The notes: generated by a model not told the origin, from the letters alone. Positions 8,767 to 17,040 are shown, counted from the first letter of the stretch. The stretch is 64,000 nt of DNA from Bacillus sp. RO1 (GCF_012524115.1 NZ_JAAZWB010000083.1:1-64000), one strand, 5' to 3'. Made by a program: numbers and translations.

Positions 8767-9888
8767 TTGAATTGGAATTATGTACATATCGTTTTTCGAC
8801 TACTTCTAGTACTTCTCATCATCACGATTGGTCTTGTTTCATTTTACTATCTTTTCTCCATTGCCTATCCTTTCATCATCGCATTAGTTCTAGCATTCTT
8901 AATCAACCCGCTCGTAAATTTACTAGAAAAGAACGGACGACTTCCAAGAAGTTTAGCCGTTTTCCTCTCCATCATGGCTTTGTTTGCGACGGTTGTTGGT
9001 GTCGTTACATTGTTAATTGTTGAGATTGTCTCCGGTACTGAGTATTTGGCAAAAGTAGTGCCTGGACATTTTGAAACCTTGGTTGTCTATATCGAGCAGT
9101 TTGTCGTAACCAAAATACTTCCTTTGTTCCAGCAGGTCAGTACCATGTTTCATAGTTTGGAGGAGGATCAACAACAATCCCTCTTGACAAATATTGAAGA
9201 TATTGGAGGAACGGTTGCCAGCACAGTCGGTGAGTTCATCCAATCCTTTTTAACCAATCTTCCAAAACTCATCACATGGATTCCAAGTGTTGCGACAGTC
9301 TTGATTTTTTCCTTATTGGCAACTTTTTTCATCAGCAAGGACTGGTACAAGCTAAAAGGAAGAATGAAGAAAATTACTCCAATCAAGGCACAAGGAAGTC
9401 TTACAAAAGTGTTTTTAAGCTTAAAGAAAGCTTTCTTCGGTTTCATGCGAGCACAGGCCACACTAATTTCCATCACTACCATCATCGTATTAATAGGGTT
9501 ATTGATCTTACGGGTTGAATACGCCATTACCGTTGCGTTGATTATCGGATTGGTAGACTTGATTCCGTATCTTGGAACTGGGCTCATATTTGTTCCGTGG
9601 ATTATCTTTTTGGCCATTAGTGGGAATTTGCCATTAGCTATTGGACTTGGAGTCCTTTATTTAATTGTCATCGTGCAGCGTCAGCTGATGGAACCAAAGA
9701 TATTATCATCCAGTATCGGGCTTGATCCTTTGGCGACATTAGTAAGTTTATTTGTCGGCTTCCAACTTATAGGCTTCCTCGGCCTCATTGTTGGGCCTGT
9801 CACTGTAGTCATTTTTAACACCCTTTGGAATGCAGGAGTTATTAAAGACATCTACCTTTTTATAGTTGGGAAGAATAGAGTGGTTTAA
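8767..9888 (+). CDS. ytvI: AI-2E family transporter-like protein (YtvI)
   Basis: Polytopic membrane protein of 373 aa. Hydrophobic helices lie near 10-60 and 65-90, a long extracytoplasmic loop spans about 95-150, and a C-terminal helix bundle carries the family signature (GLVDLIPYLGTGLIFVPW, then MEPKILSSSIGLDPLATL). Members of the AI-2E family include autoinducer exporters and ion antiporters; the substrate here is unknown. The start is TTG at 8767, six bases after AAGGGGTG. In B. subtilis the next gene is fxsA; here an accessory insertion follows. Confidence 0.9.
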   Translation: MNWNYVHIVFRLLLVLLIITIGLVSFYYLFSIAYPFIIALVLAFLINPLVNLLEKNGRLPRSLAVFLSIMALFATVVGVVTLLIVEIVSGTEYLAKVVPGHFETLVVYIEQFVVTKILPLFQQVSTMFHSLEEDQQQSLLTNIEDIGGTVASTVGEFIQSFLTNLPKLITWIPSVATVLIFSLLATFFISKDWYKLKGRMKKITPIKAQGSLTKVFLSLKKAFFGFMRAQATLISITTIIVLIGLLILRVEYAITVALIIGLVDLIPYLGTGLIFVPWIIFLAISGNLPLAIGLGVLYLIVIVQRQLMEPKILSSSIGLDPLATLVSLFVGFQLIGFLGLIVGPVTVVIFNTLWNAGVIKDIYLFIVGKNRVV

Positions 9889-9913
9889 CATTTTGGGTGT
9901 ATGGTTAATGGCA

Positions 9914-10040
9914 GCTGTTCCTTTCCGCAAATGGCGTCGCTTTCCGCGGGACGGTGCTTGAGCCTCCTCGCTATGCTGCGGGGTCTCAATCTACCGTTAT
10001 TCCCCCGCTGGAGTCTTCACCATTTGCTCCAATTCACAGC
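9914..10040. repeat. Interspersed palindromic element, copy 3 (short type)
   Basis: The ends are GCTGTT and a degenerate AATTCACAGC. The outer arms GCAAATGGCG and CACCATTTGC pair almost fully, ACGGT pairs with ACCGT, and the centre is the usual CCTCC/GGGGT. It follows ytvI and marks the left border of the accessory region; copy 4 at 18522 is in the opposite orientation. Confidence 0.85.
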
Positions 10041-10396
10041 TAGAAATACGTTAGGATGCTGTTTCATATAAACCGATCAAATGAACAGGTTCTGATACCT
10101 GTCATAAAATAAGCATGCATATGAAATTGACCATAAAACTGTAGTTGAATTTGGTGGTCATTTTTTTGAATTGACTTCATTGTGAAGATTTGTAAAGGCA
10201 AATTGATTTCTGTAAGTCTACAAAAAGGGCCGTAGCTCGAAACACCAATTGATAAAAAAATATTGCTGTAAATAGAAAATTTATTTATTGGTAATGCAAA
10301 AAAAACGCAGGATCATCTCCTACGTGCGCCGTGGCTTTTCCGTTATAGCTTCCAGCTATTTTAATAAGAATTATCTGGAGCATTAGAGCTCTTTTT
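10041..10396. other. Gene-free stretch with small hairpins
   Basis: No gene was found. ACAGGT and ACCTGT (10085-10102) form a short dyad. TGACCA and TGGTCA (10128-10160) enclose a 21-nt loop and are followed by seven T on the plus strand, a possible weak ytvI terminator. Sequence features beyond these were not recognised. Confidence 0.35.
10298..10328 (-). terminator. Terminator at the end of the small-gene array
   Basis: On the minus strand the arms CGCA...AGGA and TCCTGCG form an imperfect stem followed by eight T. It lies downstream of the last remnant (10397) and would close the minus-strand series of small genes. Confidence 0.55.
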
Positions 10397-10552
10397 TTAA
10401 AACATCCCTACGCTTATCATAATTGCACCAATAATGCTCGTGAAAAATTCAGCATAGTAAAAGTCTCCATCTTTCAGGAACCGATTTAGAAAATTGGTTC
10501 CAAACCCTATAAATATTAATAATCCTATGAAAATTACCCCTTCTTCATATAA
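10397..10552 (-). pseudogene. Remnant of a small membrane protein gene (frameshift in a G run)
   Basis: A minus-strand frame encodes a hydrophobic peptide running from EEGVIFIGLLIFIGFG to IGAIMISVGMF before TAA, but it has no start codon. An ATG at 10548 reads ATG AAG AAG GGG TAA in the neighbouring frame. One extra G in the GGGG run would fuse the two into a ~50-aa two-helix protein starting MKKG. It begins about 30 bp after cassette repeat R1, the same place where the other array genes begin. Whether it is a pseudogene or a sequencing error cannot be decided here. Confidence 0.5.
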
Positions 10553-10579
10553 CTATACCCTAAAAATTCATTCCCAAGG

Positions 10580-10633
10580 CCTGCCCAATTCCTAAATAAG
10601 AAGCGATAAGCTATGCTGCAATCGCTCCTATTT
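10580..10633 (-). repeat. Cassette-end repeat R1
   Basis: Member of a ~60-bp family (R1-R5) found only between 10.5 and 17.9 kb. Plus-strand landmarks are CTGCCCAATTC, GAAGCGAT, CTATGCTGCAATCGC and CTA. On the minus strand AGCGAT and ATCGCT pair around a TGCAGCATAG-type loop. It lies 77 bp after the stop of the DUF3888 gene. R1 and R5 are nearly identical. Confidence 0.8.
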
Positions 10634-10710
10634 AGCACAAGACTCGATTTCAAGATAAACTTAAAAGATATTAATTAAGTTCTTCCGTAAATGCCCTCGT
10701 AAGTCGAAAT

Positions 10711-11097
10711 TCAAGGATATGTTCTTATGTGCCTATAGCTTATTAACATACCCCTTGTATCTACAACAACTTCATCTATTCCATAGCTCATATGAGGACC
10801 ATAATAAGGATATACTTTTAGAGTTATCTCATATCCTCCACCAACTCCATAGAGTTGTTTAATTTTAAGTATTTCTGTGTCATAGGAAGCCCAAGTAAGA
10901 CTTCCCGGTGCATCTTTATCATCTTTATAAATTTCTGCAATTGCTTTATCTACTGGTTTTCTAAGTGTATTTATTAGTGCATATTTAAGCGTTTCACATA
11001 GTTCCGTATCCGCTTCATTTATTGTTTTTGCATTTACTGTTGTATTAGAGATTACTAATAGCACTCCAACCATAAGGATAACTGCAAATTTTTTCAT
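10711..11097 (-). CDS. DUF3888-like secreted protein
   Basis: A 128-aa exported protein. A signal peptide (MKKFAVILMVGVLLVISN) with cleavage likely near VNA is followed by a small domain with KDAPGSLTWASYDTEIL and YGVGGGYEITLKV segments, which I recognise as DUF3888-like. Function is unknown. The frame opens with GTG at 11106, but the GAGGTG there serves as the RBS for the ATG at 11097, so that start was chosen. It is followed by R1. Confidence 0.7.
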   Translation of the reverse strand: MKKFAVILMVGVLLVISNTTVNAKTINEADTELCETLKYALINTLRKPVDKAIAEIYKDDKDAPGSLTWASYDTEILKIKQLYGVGGGYEITLKVYPYYGPHMSYGIDEVVVDTRGMLISYRHIRTYP

Positions 11098-11252
11098 ATC
11101 TTTCACCTCAATTTAGTTTCCTTAGAACTAAAATGATTTATTCAATAATCCTGCTTTGTTTGTTTAATAAGGTAATTCCACAAAAATAGCGTTAATCCTC
11201 CTGGATCAACGATCCCGATAGTTGAGTAAAAACCCTTTAATAAGAATCAAAA

Positions 11253-11486
11253 TCAAGTACTAATTTTAGCAATTAAATAGATTATCAGCAGAATAATTCC
11301 AATCAACCACAAAAACACTGCCCACGCCCTTAATGTAAAGAAAGCAGGCAATTCCCACACAAATATATTTCCGATTACTTCAAATAGAGATTCCCAGAAT
11401 GGTTCTTTCTTATTTCCTTTTTTCCAAAGATAAGTACCAATAAGTAGTAAAACAACGTCTATTAAAACAACAATAATTCCATTCAT
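11253..11486 (-). CDS. Small two-helix membrane protein, unknown
   Basis: A 77-aa protein with hydrophobic helices near 3-20 and 50-73 and a lysine-rich connector (WKKGNKKEPF). I do not recognise a family. The RBS GGGTGG is rather far (about 13 nt) from the ATG. It follows R2, so it fits the series of small same-strand genes. The sequence downstream (about 11190-11225) holds GATC...GATC symmetry but no clear R copy. Confidence 0.55.
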   Translation of the reverse strand: MNGIIVVLIDVVLLLIGTYLWKKGNKKEPFWESLFEVIGNIFVWELPAFFTLRAWAVFLWLIGIILLIIYLIAKIST

Positions 11487-11565
11487 AATATGTCATATCC
11501 ACCCATTGAGTAGTAGTTCAATTTAAACTTTAATTATTAATGTTTCCATCTACTTGTTCAACTAT

Positions 11566-11630
11566 CCTGCCAAATTCTTATGTAAGGAGTGACTCACTAT
11601 GCTGCAATCGCTCCTAGATTGTTCAATAAA
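11566..11630 (-). repeat. Cassette-end repeat R2
   Basis: Same landmarks as R4: CCTGCC, AATTCTTATGTAAGGAG, CACTATGCTGCAATCGC, CTAGATTGTTCAATAA. The hairpin arms are GGAGTGA and TCGCTCC on the plus strand, a variant that still pairs through a G-U. It lies 77 bp after the lipoprotein stop at 11708. Confidence 0.8.
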
Positions 11631-11707
11631 GAATTCGTTATTTTAGATTTTTAGTCTTTGTTAGAAGACCGAAACACTAATGAGGCATGTCCGCCTTATC
11701 ACCAAAT

Positions 11708-12220
11708 TTATCTATTTATTAAAGTTAAAGAATTTGCAATCTTAATCAATTCTTCTTGTGAATACAGTTCATTTCCTTCTTGATGGGTAAAAACAATGAT
11801 GTTATAGTTTAATCCTTCATCGTTTAGGGATAAAGTTTGTCTGTTGTTAACGTATGAATAATACCCATCTCTACCACCACTTAATGCTATTTGTTCTAAA
11901 TTTGAATGATTTGAATTTCTATTGTTCAAAGTTGGTGTCATTTCTATAAAGATCAGTTCCTCGGAATAACCACCAATTCCAATTGATAAAGCAAAATCAT
12001 TGGTTTTGGCATCTGCTAATCTTTCGGGCAACTCTTCTATAATTTGAATGTAGTCATATACCCTAACTTCCTTTACATCATAAGGTAAATAAGTTGGTAG
12101 TTTAAAATCATATGGAAATTCTTCAATACCCTTTAAACTATGGGTTATTGGGTGTTGGGAGGTTTCCTGATTACAACCTGATAATATGAATACCAAGGCT
12201 ATTAATATTTTTAATCGCAT
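11708..12220 (-). CDS. Predicted lipoprotein, unknown
   Basis: 170 aa with a lipoprotein signal (MRLKILIALVFILSGC), Cys16 being the likely lipidated residue, so the mature protein should be anchored on the outer face of the membrane. The rest is soluble, with TYLPYDVKEVRVYDY and a C-terminal YSQEELIKIANSL helix, somewhat like DUF4367-type domains that monitor anti-sigma or sporulation proteins; that likeness is weak. The RBS is AGGGGG. It ends 77 bp before R2. Confidence 0.65.
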   Translation of the reverse strand: MRLKILIALVFILSGCNQETSQHPITHSLKGIEEFPYDFKLPTYLPYDVKEVRVYDYIQIIEELPERLADAKTNDFALSIGIGGYSEELIFIEMTPTLNNRNSNHSNLEQIALSGGRDGYYSYVNNRQTLSLNDEGLNYNIIVFTHQEGNELYSQEELIKIANSLTLINR

Positions 12221-12444
12221 AAATACCCCCTAAAAAAACCTTTACTTCTTTACAAGAATGCTGCGTTTAATTAATTCCAATTATTTCATAATCAAAAGAT
12301 ACCTACAATAAGATATTTTCTCCAGCCAATATAAAATCGAGAGCTGATCCTTGGTCCAGGGTTAGCGCAAGAATTGAAAACGACCTTTTGCTATTACATT
12401 TGTAAGCACATATAGAAAAAGCAGGTTATTTTTATTTATATACT

Positions 12445-12469
12445 AAAAACCCCCACATTTTGTGAGGGT
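12445..12469 (-). terminator. Terminator after the YIP1 gene
   Basis: ACCCTCACA and TGTGGGGGT on the minus strand form a stem with a short loop, followed by TTTTTAG. It lies about 20 bp after the stop of the YIP1-family gene. Confidence 0.8.
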
Positions 12470-12489
12470 CTTGTAAACAAATTTCCATA

Positions 12490-13059
12490 TTAGGCAGCAG
12501 GCGGCAGGATTAAATAATAAACACTTGAAAAGAATAAAAAAGCAATCAAAACAGCTCCATACGCCCTCCATGCATTCAGTTTATGGGATATTTGTATAAA
12601 ACGCACAGAAACAAAGTACATCCATAATAAAGAGACTACTAGAAGGATTGTCAATATAATTGATAACTCTTCACCGGTGCTTAATGCAACAATCGATGGT
12701 AAGCCAACAATTGAAGGAACAAGGGCAAACGCGGTAAGCCGGTTTATGATGCCCATAAACCCCTGACCGCCAAATGCTTTTCCTCCTGCCCACAATAAAA
12801 GAGTAAGACCTAGTCTGGTTAGATACACCATCCCCGTTCCTGAAAGAAGGAGGAATAGGTAGACAGCTGATTGCAAAATGGAAGAGTCGAATGTAAGATA
12901 ACCTTCCGGCACTCTCAAGTAGATTACCGATCCATAACAGCTGCCAACGACAAATGTAAAAATAAATGCCCATTTGTTATATGCTTCACTGGAAGCAAGC
13001 TTTTCTGCCGCTTCCTTATCTAAAAAAATCGCTTGAAAAATAGATGATAGCTTATTCAT
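12490..13059 (-). CDS. YIP1 family membrane protein
   Basis: 189 aa with a cytoplasmic N-terminus (SSIFQAIFLDKEAAEKLASSEAYNKW) and about five membrane helices, the arrangement seen in bacterial YIP1 domain proteins. Function in bacteria is unknown. The RBS AAAGGAGGG precedes the ATG. It follows the sodium:solute symporter after a terminator hairpin, and both may belong to one transcription unit with partial termination. The 100-aa frame inside it is a shadow. Confidence 0.7.
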   Translation of the reverse strand: MNKLSSIFQAIFLDKEAAEKLASSEAYNKWAFIFTFVVGSCYGSVIYLRVPEGYLTFDSSILQSAVYLFLLLSGTGMVYLTRLGLTLLLWAGGKAFGGQGFMGIINRLTAFALVPSIVGLPSIVALSTGEELSIILTILLVVSLLWMYFVSVRFIQISHKLNAWRAYGAVLIAFLFFSSVYYLILPPAA

Positions 13060-13080
13060 TTATCTCCCTCCTTTGACAGA

Positions 13081-13112
13081 AAAGGAGAAGGAATGAAAAA
13101 TCCTTCTCCTTT
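13081..13112 (-). terminator. Hairpin between symporter and YIP1 gene
   Basis: AAAGGAGAAGGA and TCCTTCTCCTTT form a perfect 12-bp stem with an 8-nt loop, just after the symporter stop. The following tail on the minus strand is only TTTTCTG, so termination may be incomplete. Confidence 0.65.
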
Positions 13113-13115
13113 ATG

Positions 13116-14762
13116 TTAGAATTGCCAAGGTGTCAAGGCCCAAATTAAGGTCAATGCACTAGCGATTACCACAATAATAGCGCCAGTCAGGCTATTATAT
13201 CTGGCTGGATTCACATCGCTCCATCCGTGAATACGTTCAATCAATTTGTGGTCTTCTCGTGTGGTTAATTTATTTTGCAGAGAAGGCATTTTGTTTGTAA
13301 TCATGGAAACTACCACTAAAATAATGAAAGCGATTGGCACGCATAGCATAGCTCCCGATACACCTAAACTGTCTGTCAGACCATGGCCGCTCACAACAAT
13401 ACTCGGAAATACAAAAGGAGAAACAATAACATAAATAGTTCCTGAAATGACTACAGATGCAATGGCCCCATATTTATTGGCTCCCTTCCACCAAACTCCC
13501 ATCAAAATTATCGGAGCATTCGTAACCGCTGCAAGGCCAAAAGCCCATAGAATACTCACTACAAGAAAGGCAGGAGGTTTTACAGCAAGCATAACGCTTA
13601 TTATTCCTCCTAAAGCAATGGCTGCGTACCCCAAACGCACCTTCGTTTTAGAAGTAATATTCGGTAATAAAGTTGCAAAAATATCTTGTGATAAAAGAGC
13701 TCCTATTGCTAACAGGTTACCGCTTAAAGTGGAAACACCGGCAGATATTGCACCTGCAATCACCAAAGCTGTCACCCATTCGGGATTATAAACAAGATTA
13801 AGAATGATGGTAAGTTTGTCAGCATCGGCAGCTGAAATCAAATTGCCGTTGGAGCTATTATAGAACACACCAGCAAACCCCATTGTATAAGTTGCCGAGA
13901 AAACAAACCCAAGGACTAAAGCAAACCAAACCATTGCCTGGCGAGCACTTTTAAGGCTTGAAGCAGTGTAGATGCGCATGGCTAGATGAGGTAAACCTAA
14001 AGAACCAAGAGTCATTGCCGGAATGAGGGCAAAATACCATTTCGCATCAAATTGATAATCAAAAAAGTCTGGAACCGCTTTCAACATTGCAGGCACCATA
14101 TCTGCATACAATAGCGGAGGGAAAAACCAGCCAGAAGAGCCCATTGCCTTCATAATTGCACCCAGCGGTATAACAAACATGAGAGCAATAATGACCATTT
14201 GAACTGCGGCATTGTTCGTAGCCCCTCTCATTCCTCCGATAGTTACATAGCCTGTAATCAAAAGCCCGCCGACAAATAATCCTGTCATATAAGGAATGCC
14301 AAATAGCATTTCAAATGTCTTTGCTATTCCAATCATTTGCCCCAATGCATACATGATGGAAATTAAAATCATCCATAGAGCAACTATGACAGCTGCGGAT
14401 TTCCCATATCTTTCTTTAACAAAGTGTGCAGGTGAAAAAGCGCCCATTCTTCTCAGGCTTGTACCATAGATAATTGTTATTAATGGGATTGCCAATATCA
14501 ATTGAATCCATAAAAATATGAATGGTATTTTTAAATTTAGAATTAGCCCGGTAACTCCTAGAAAAGTTGCCAAACTCATATATGTAGCAGCCATTGCAAG
14601 GCCGTTCGTGATTGCTCCCACTCCACCTCCAGCCACATATAAATCTTCAACGGATTTACTTCTCCTGTTTGAAATCCAACTAATTACATAAAATAATATA
14701 AAGGTAAGTGCTACAACTATAAGCCCAATAATTGGATTTTCCATTTGCCAGGTTTGGTCCAT
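13116..14762 (-). CDS. Sodium:solute symporter (SSS family, YhjB-like)
   Basis: 548-aa membrane transporter with about 13 helices. The SSS fold signature is visible in LYVAGGGVGAITNGLAMAAT near residues 40-60, in the GAISAGVSTLSGNLLAIGALLSQDI sodium-site helix, and in GSLGLPHLAMRIYTA. Relatives (ActP/YhjB/VC2705-type) take up acetate, pyruvate or other small carboxylates with sodium; the substrate here is unknown. Its ATG follows the stop codon of the small upstream gene with no gap and shares its RBS region (GGAGGTTGGGTAA), so the two are translationally coupled. Confidence 0.88.
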   Translation of the reverse strand: MDQTWQMENPIIGLIVVALTFILFYVISWISNRRSKSVEDLYVAGGGVGAITNGLAMAATYMSLATFLGVTGLILNLKIPFIFLWIQLILAIPLITIIYGTSLRRMGAFSPAHFVKERYGKSAAVIVALWMILISIMYALGQMIGIAKTFEMLFGIPYMTGLFVGGLLITGYVTIGGMRGATNNAAVQMVIIALMFVIPLGAIMKAMGSSGWFFPPLLYADMVPAMLKAVPDFFDYQFDAKWYFALIPAMTLGSLGLPHLAMRIYTASSLKSARQAMVWFALVLGFVFSATYTMGFAGVFYNSSNGNLISAADADKLTIILNLVYNPEWVTALVIAGAISAGVSTLSGNLLAIGALLSQDIFATLLPNITSKTKVRLGYAAIALGGIISVMLAVKPPAFLVVSILWAFGLAAVTNAPIILMGVWWKGANKYGAIASVVISGTIYVIVSPFVFPSIVVSGHGLTDSLGVSGAMLCVPIAFIILVVVSMITNKMPSLQNKLTTREDHKLIERIHGWSDVNPARYNSLTGAIIVVIASALTLIWALTPWQF

Positions 14763-15041
14763 TTACCCAACCTCCTTGTCCACACTAGCTTTATGCTGCA
14801 GGTTTTGCTTATCCTCTGTTTCAATAGCCGCATCAATTTTATTGCCGATTTTACCTGCAACAATTGTTAACAGCACAACTCCAAACCATCCTACAACAAC
14901 AGGAACAATATACATTATTGGGAAACCAAACAGATTACCTTCAACAGGGAAAATAGTAAAGATTAGTCCCATGTTACCAGCTAATAAAAATAGCGCAGTC
15001 ATTCCGATCGTAAACCATACTTCTTTTTGATAAGCCCCCAT
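14763..15041 (-). CDS. Small membrane partner of the SSS symporter
   Basis: 92 aa with two hydrophobic helices (about 8-32 and 40-62) and a charged C-terminal tail. Its position and size match the small subunit often paired with YhjB/DUF4212-type symporters; a stabilising role is inferred, not shown. The RBS AGGAGG lies seven bases before the ATG. A TetR-like operator lies 26 bp upstream. Confidence 0.7.
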   Translation of the reverse strand: MGAYQKEVWFTIGMTALFLLAGNMGLIFTIFPVEGNLFGFPIMYIVPVVVGWFGVVLLTIVAGKIGNKIDAAIETEDKQNLQHKASVDKEVG

Positions 15042-15066
15042 ATAATTCCTCCTAGCTATTTTATTG

Positions 15067-15080
15067 TGAGCGAGCGCTCA
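15067..15080. promoter_or_regulatory. Palindromic operator, TetR-type look
   Basis: TGAGCG-AG-CGCTCA is a perfect 6-bp dyad in the leader of the symporter pair. A TATAAT on the minus strand (15154-15159) lies upstream, so the site would block transcription just after initiation. Such GAGCG/CGCTC dyads are common in TetR-family operators. No regulator gene is adjacent, and the regulator is unknown. Confidence 0.5.
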
Positions 15081-15180
15081 ATCGTTGTTCGTTGCAAAGC
15101 AACCTCCTCTCCAATTAATTCCTGATGTATAACAAAGTTGTCTTGTAGTTAATATTATACAACATATTTATTAGAAAGTT

Positions 15181-15384
15181 TTAAATTTTTTTAATATTCC
15201 TTTTAATAACCCAGAACACTAAATGGCCATCTTCATGAAATATTCTTTCACTTAGAATATATAATCTTATAAACACATCATGAAAGTCCGCTTGTTCATC
15301 CTGTGGAGTACCGTTAATTTTGTTCTAAAATTCATATGCTCGATATTCCCAAGCCTTTTTATTTTTTATGCTTTTTTCAATCAT
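15181..15384 (-). pseudogene. Remnant of a SAM-dependent methyltransferase-like gene
   Basis: Reading from ATG at 15384 (minus) gives MIEKSIKNKKAWEYRAYEF, then TAG, then NKINGTPQDEQADFHDVFIR and about 27 further codons to TAA. KAWEYRAYEFWNK...GTP is the usual N-terminus of a group of Bacillus class I methyltransferases; a TGG to TAG change explains the stop. The methyltransferase core is missing, so the gene has also lost its middle. GAGGGGG precedes the ATG. A plus-strand frame of 90 codons over this region is antisense to it and was rejected. Confidence 0.6.
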
Positions 15385-15432
15385 CTAGCAGTACTCCCCC
15401 TCATAAAAACTTTGATAAGCTGCACCAAAAAT

Positions 15433-15467
15433 GAAAAAGACGCTTATCCTTGTATCGGGATAGCGTC
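15433..15467 (-). terminator. Terminator downstream of the NUDIX gene
   Basis: On the minus strand GACGCTATCC pairs with GGATAAGCGTC (one bulge), followed by TTTTTC. It lies about 100 bp past the NUDIX stop. The interval carries TAGTTGAAGAAGGATC, which resembles the outer edge of the cassette-end repeats. Confidence 0.65.
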
Positions 15468-15569
15468 CGTTCGAAATTACTGTAATATATCCTCATTCTT
15501 AGAATCACTTGATCCTTCTTCAACTAATGATCCATTTAACGGAAGATCATAATTAAGGGAAAGCAACAA

Positions 15570-16028
15570 TTAGATTTCACTAATGAATTTCTTAAAATCT
15601 TCAATAAAAGGTTTGTTAGTAGGAGAAATATTTTCAGGTAATTCATCTATGTTATAAAACCTAATTTCGGCACTTTCTATTCCATCAGCTTTAAAATGCC
15701 CACTAAAAGTTGATGAAAAAAATACTACATTAACAAAGTAAACTTCGTCACCATTCGGATAAATGTGATGTTGCTGCCCGCCAGAGTATACATTAAACAA
15801 CTTCATTTCCTCAATATTTATATTTGTTTCTTCAAATACTTCTCTTTTTGCGGTTTCTTGAATACTTTCTCCTACATCCATTACTCCACCAGGTATGCAC
15901 CAGTTTCCATCATCACTTCTTTTAATCAGGAGAATTTTATTATTTGAATCCGTAACAATAACACCTACTGCACATATTATCAGTGGCATATTCCCTACTG
16001 CCTGGCGTAAAGACTTTATATATTCCAT
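15570..16028 (-). CDS. NUDIX hydrolase
   Basis: 152 aa of the NUDIX fold, which hydrolyses nucleoside diphosphate-linked substrates. The NUDIX box is complete: GGVMDVGESIQETAK followed by REVFEETNI, matching GX5EX7REUXEEXGU with its metal-binding glutamates. The substrate cannot be read from the sequence. The RBS GAAGGTG lies before the ATG. It is one of the small same-strand genes of the accessory region. Confidence 0.85.
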   Translation of the reverse strand: MEYIKSLRQAVGNMPLIICAVGVIVTDSNNKILLIKRSDDGNWCIPGGVMDVGESIQETAKREVFEETNINIEEMKLFNVYSGGQQHHIYPNGDEVYFVNVVFFSSTFSGHFKADGIESAEIRFYNIDELPENISPTNKPFIEDFKKFISEI

Positions 16029-16117
16029 CTAATTCACCTTCTTTATATGTTAGGAAGCCTGTTTACTACGCTATTGCTGATTGTTAATGAGGTAGTATAG
16101 ATTGAATTTCTGAAAGT

Positions 16118-16585
16118 TCAACTCTCTATTGAGTCTTCTAATGTTCTTAGTAAAAATTCTCCGAAGCTTGGAAACTCAGTTTCAAACTTTTGTGCTTCTA
16201 TTGGTAATCCACTTAAATATGAAACAACAGCGGCATTATCATCGTTTTCATCCTTCACATTAGAACAATCTAAACAATAATACACATTGTCATAACCAGC
16301 AAAATAGAAACAAACCAGGTGTTCTGGGAATCCTTCTTTTTGTCTAAAGTGTTTCGTAATCCAAACCATACTTGGAATTCCACCTTCTTCAATTCCCAAG
16401 CCGTATATTTCTTCCCCAAAAATGTCACCAACACCATACCTTTTTAGAAATAATCTATAACTACTAGGTAATTTGACGTTTAACGTTTCTTCAGCAGAAT
16501 AAATTAAATCTTCCTGAATTTCCCCAATAAAATCTCCCTCATCCGAATGCTTCTCAATGATTTCAAATGCCTTTTTAATAACCAT
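16118..16585 (-). CDS. SMI1/KNR4 family protein
   Basis: 155 aa. The opening region (LNVKLPSSYRLFLKRYGVGDIFGEEIYGLG, residues about 35-65) is the SMI1/KNR4 signature. In bacteria these proteins often act as immunity proteins against secreted toxins, but no toxin gene is adjacent, so an orphan immunity role is only a possibility. The RBS AGGGGAG precedes the ATG. R3 lies upstream on the minus strand, belonging to the preceding gene. Confidence 0.8.
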   Translation of the reverse strand: MVIKKAFEIIEKHSDEGDFIGEIQEDLIYSAEETLNVKLPSSYRLFLKRYGVGDIFGEEIYGLGIEEGGIPSMVWITKHFRQKEGFPEHLVCFYFAGYDNVYYCLDCSNVKDENDDNAAVVSYLSGLPIEAQKFETEFPSFGEFLLRTLEDSIES

Positions 16586-16633
16586 TTAATTTCTCCCCTA
16601 GTAAGAAAATTTGAAATAGCTCTCTTGCGTTAA

Positions 16634-16695
16634 ATTGCTCAATTCTTATGTAAAGAGCGAGCCACTATGCTACAATCGCCCTAGTTAGTTGATGA
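16634..16695 (-). repeat. Cassette-end repeat R3
   Basis: More diverged copy: TTGCTCAATTCTTATGTAAAG, GAGCGAGCCACTATGCTACAATCGC, CCTAG. GCGA and TCGC arms remain able to pair. It begins 12 bp after the stop of the gene at 16708 and ends 49 bp before the SMI1 start. Confidence 0.75.
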
Positions 16696-16707
16696 AGCCA
16701 TACATTA

Positions 16708-17040
16708 TTATTCAAACGTAATAAATGCATCATTATTATAGTAATACATAAATGCTTTAAACAAGTTCGGCGCTGAGCATTGCGGACGTTGCTGATTTGC
16801 ATTGTTAACAATGTCTTGGATAGTAGCTATATCGAGGACATAAATTAATTTGTTATCAAAAGCAATTTTAGGAGTATCCCCGTCATCTTCCAGTTCATCC
16901 TCATCTAGTTCATCCCAATTAATTACAGAACAAATGGAGTCTAAAGACCAGTTTTTATCATCTGGCAAAAAGAGATATTCGTTCCAAGGTAATTCGTTGG
17001 CATTATTTAAGAGATATTTCAATTCTGTTAAGCTATCCAT
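16708..17040 (-). CDS. Small acidic protein, unknown
   Basis: 110 aa, strongly acidic around residues 43-57 (DELDEDELEDDGD). The N-terminal LPWNEYLFLPDDKNWSLDS suggests a small compact domain, possibly a DUF7716-type protein, but I cannot confirm this. The frame opens with TTG at 17043; the ATG at 17040 is better placed behind AAGGATG and was chosen. R4 lies upstream and R3 begins 12 bp after the stop. Confidence 0.6.
   Translation of the reverse strand: MDSLTELKYLLNNANELPWNEYLFLPDDKNWSLDSICSVINWDELDEDELEDDGDTPKIAFDNKLIYVLDIATIQDIVNNANQQRPQCSAPNLFKAFMYYYNNDAFITFE

Noticed and set aside
12351-12375. Possible inverted relative of the GATC-containing sequence at 11190-11225 as a second type of cassette border
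   Set aside because: Only a short, imperfect likeness (GATCC..GGTCCAGG versus GATCCAGGAGG) that could be chance; not listed as a repeat.
15280-15552. 90-codon plus-strand open frame between the symporter and NUDIX genes
   Set aside because: It runs antisense to the methyltransferase remnant and the NUDIX terminator, lacks a proper RBS and shows no domain.
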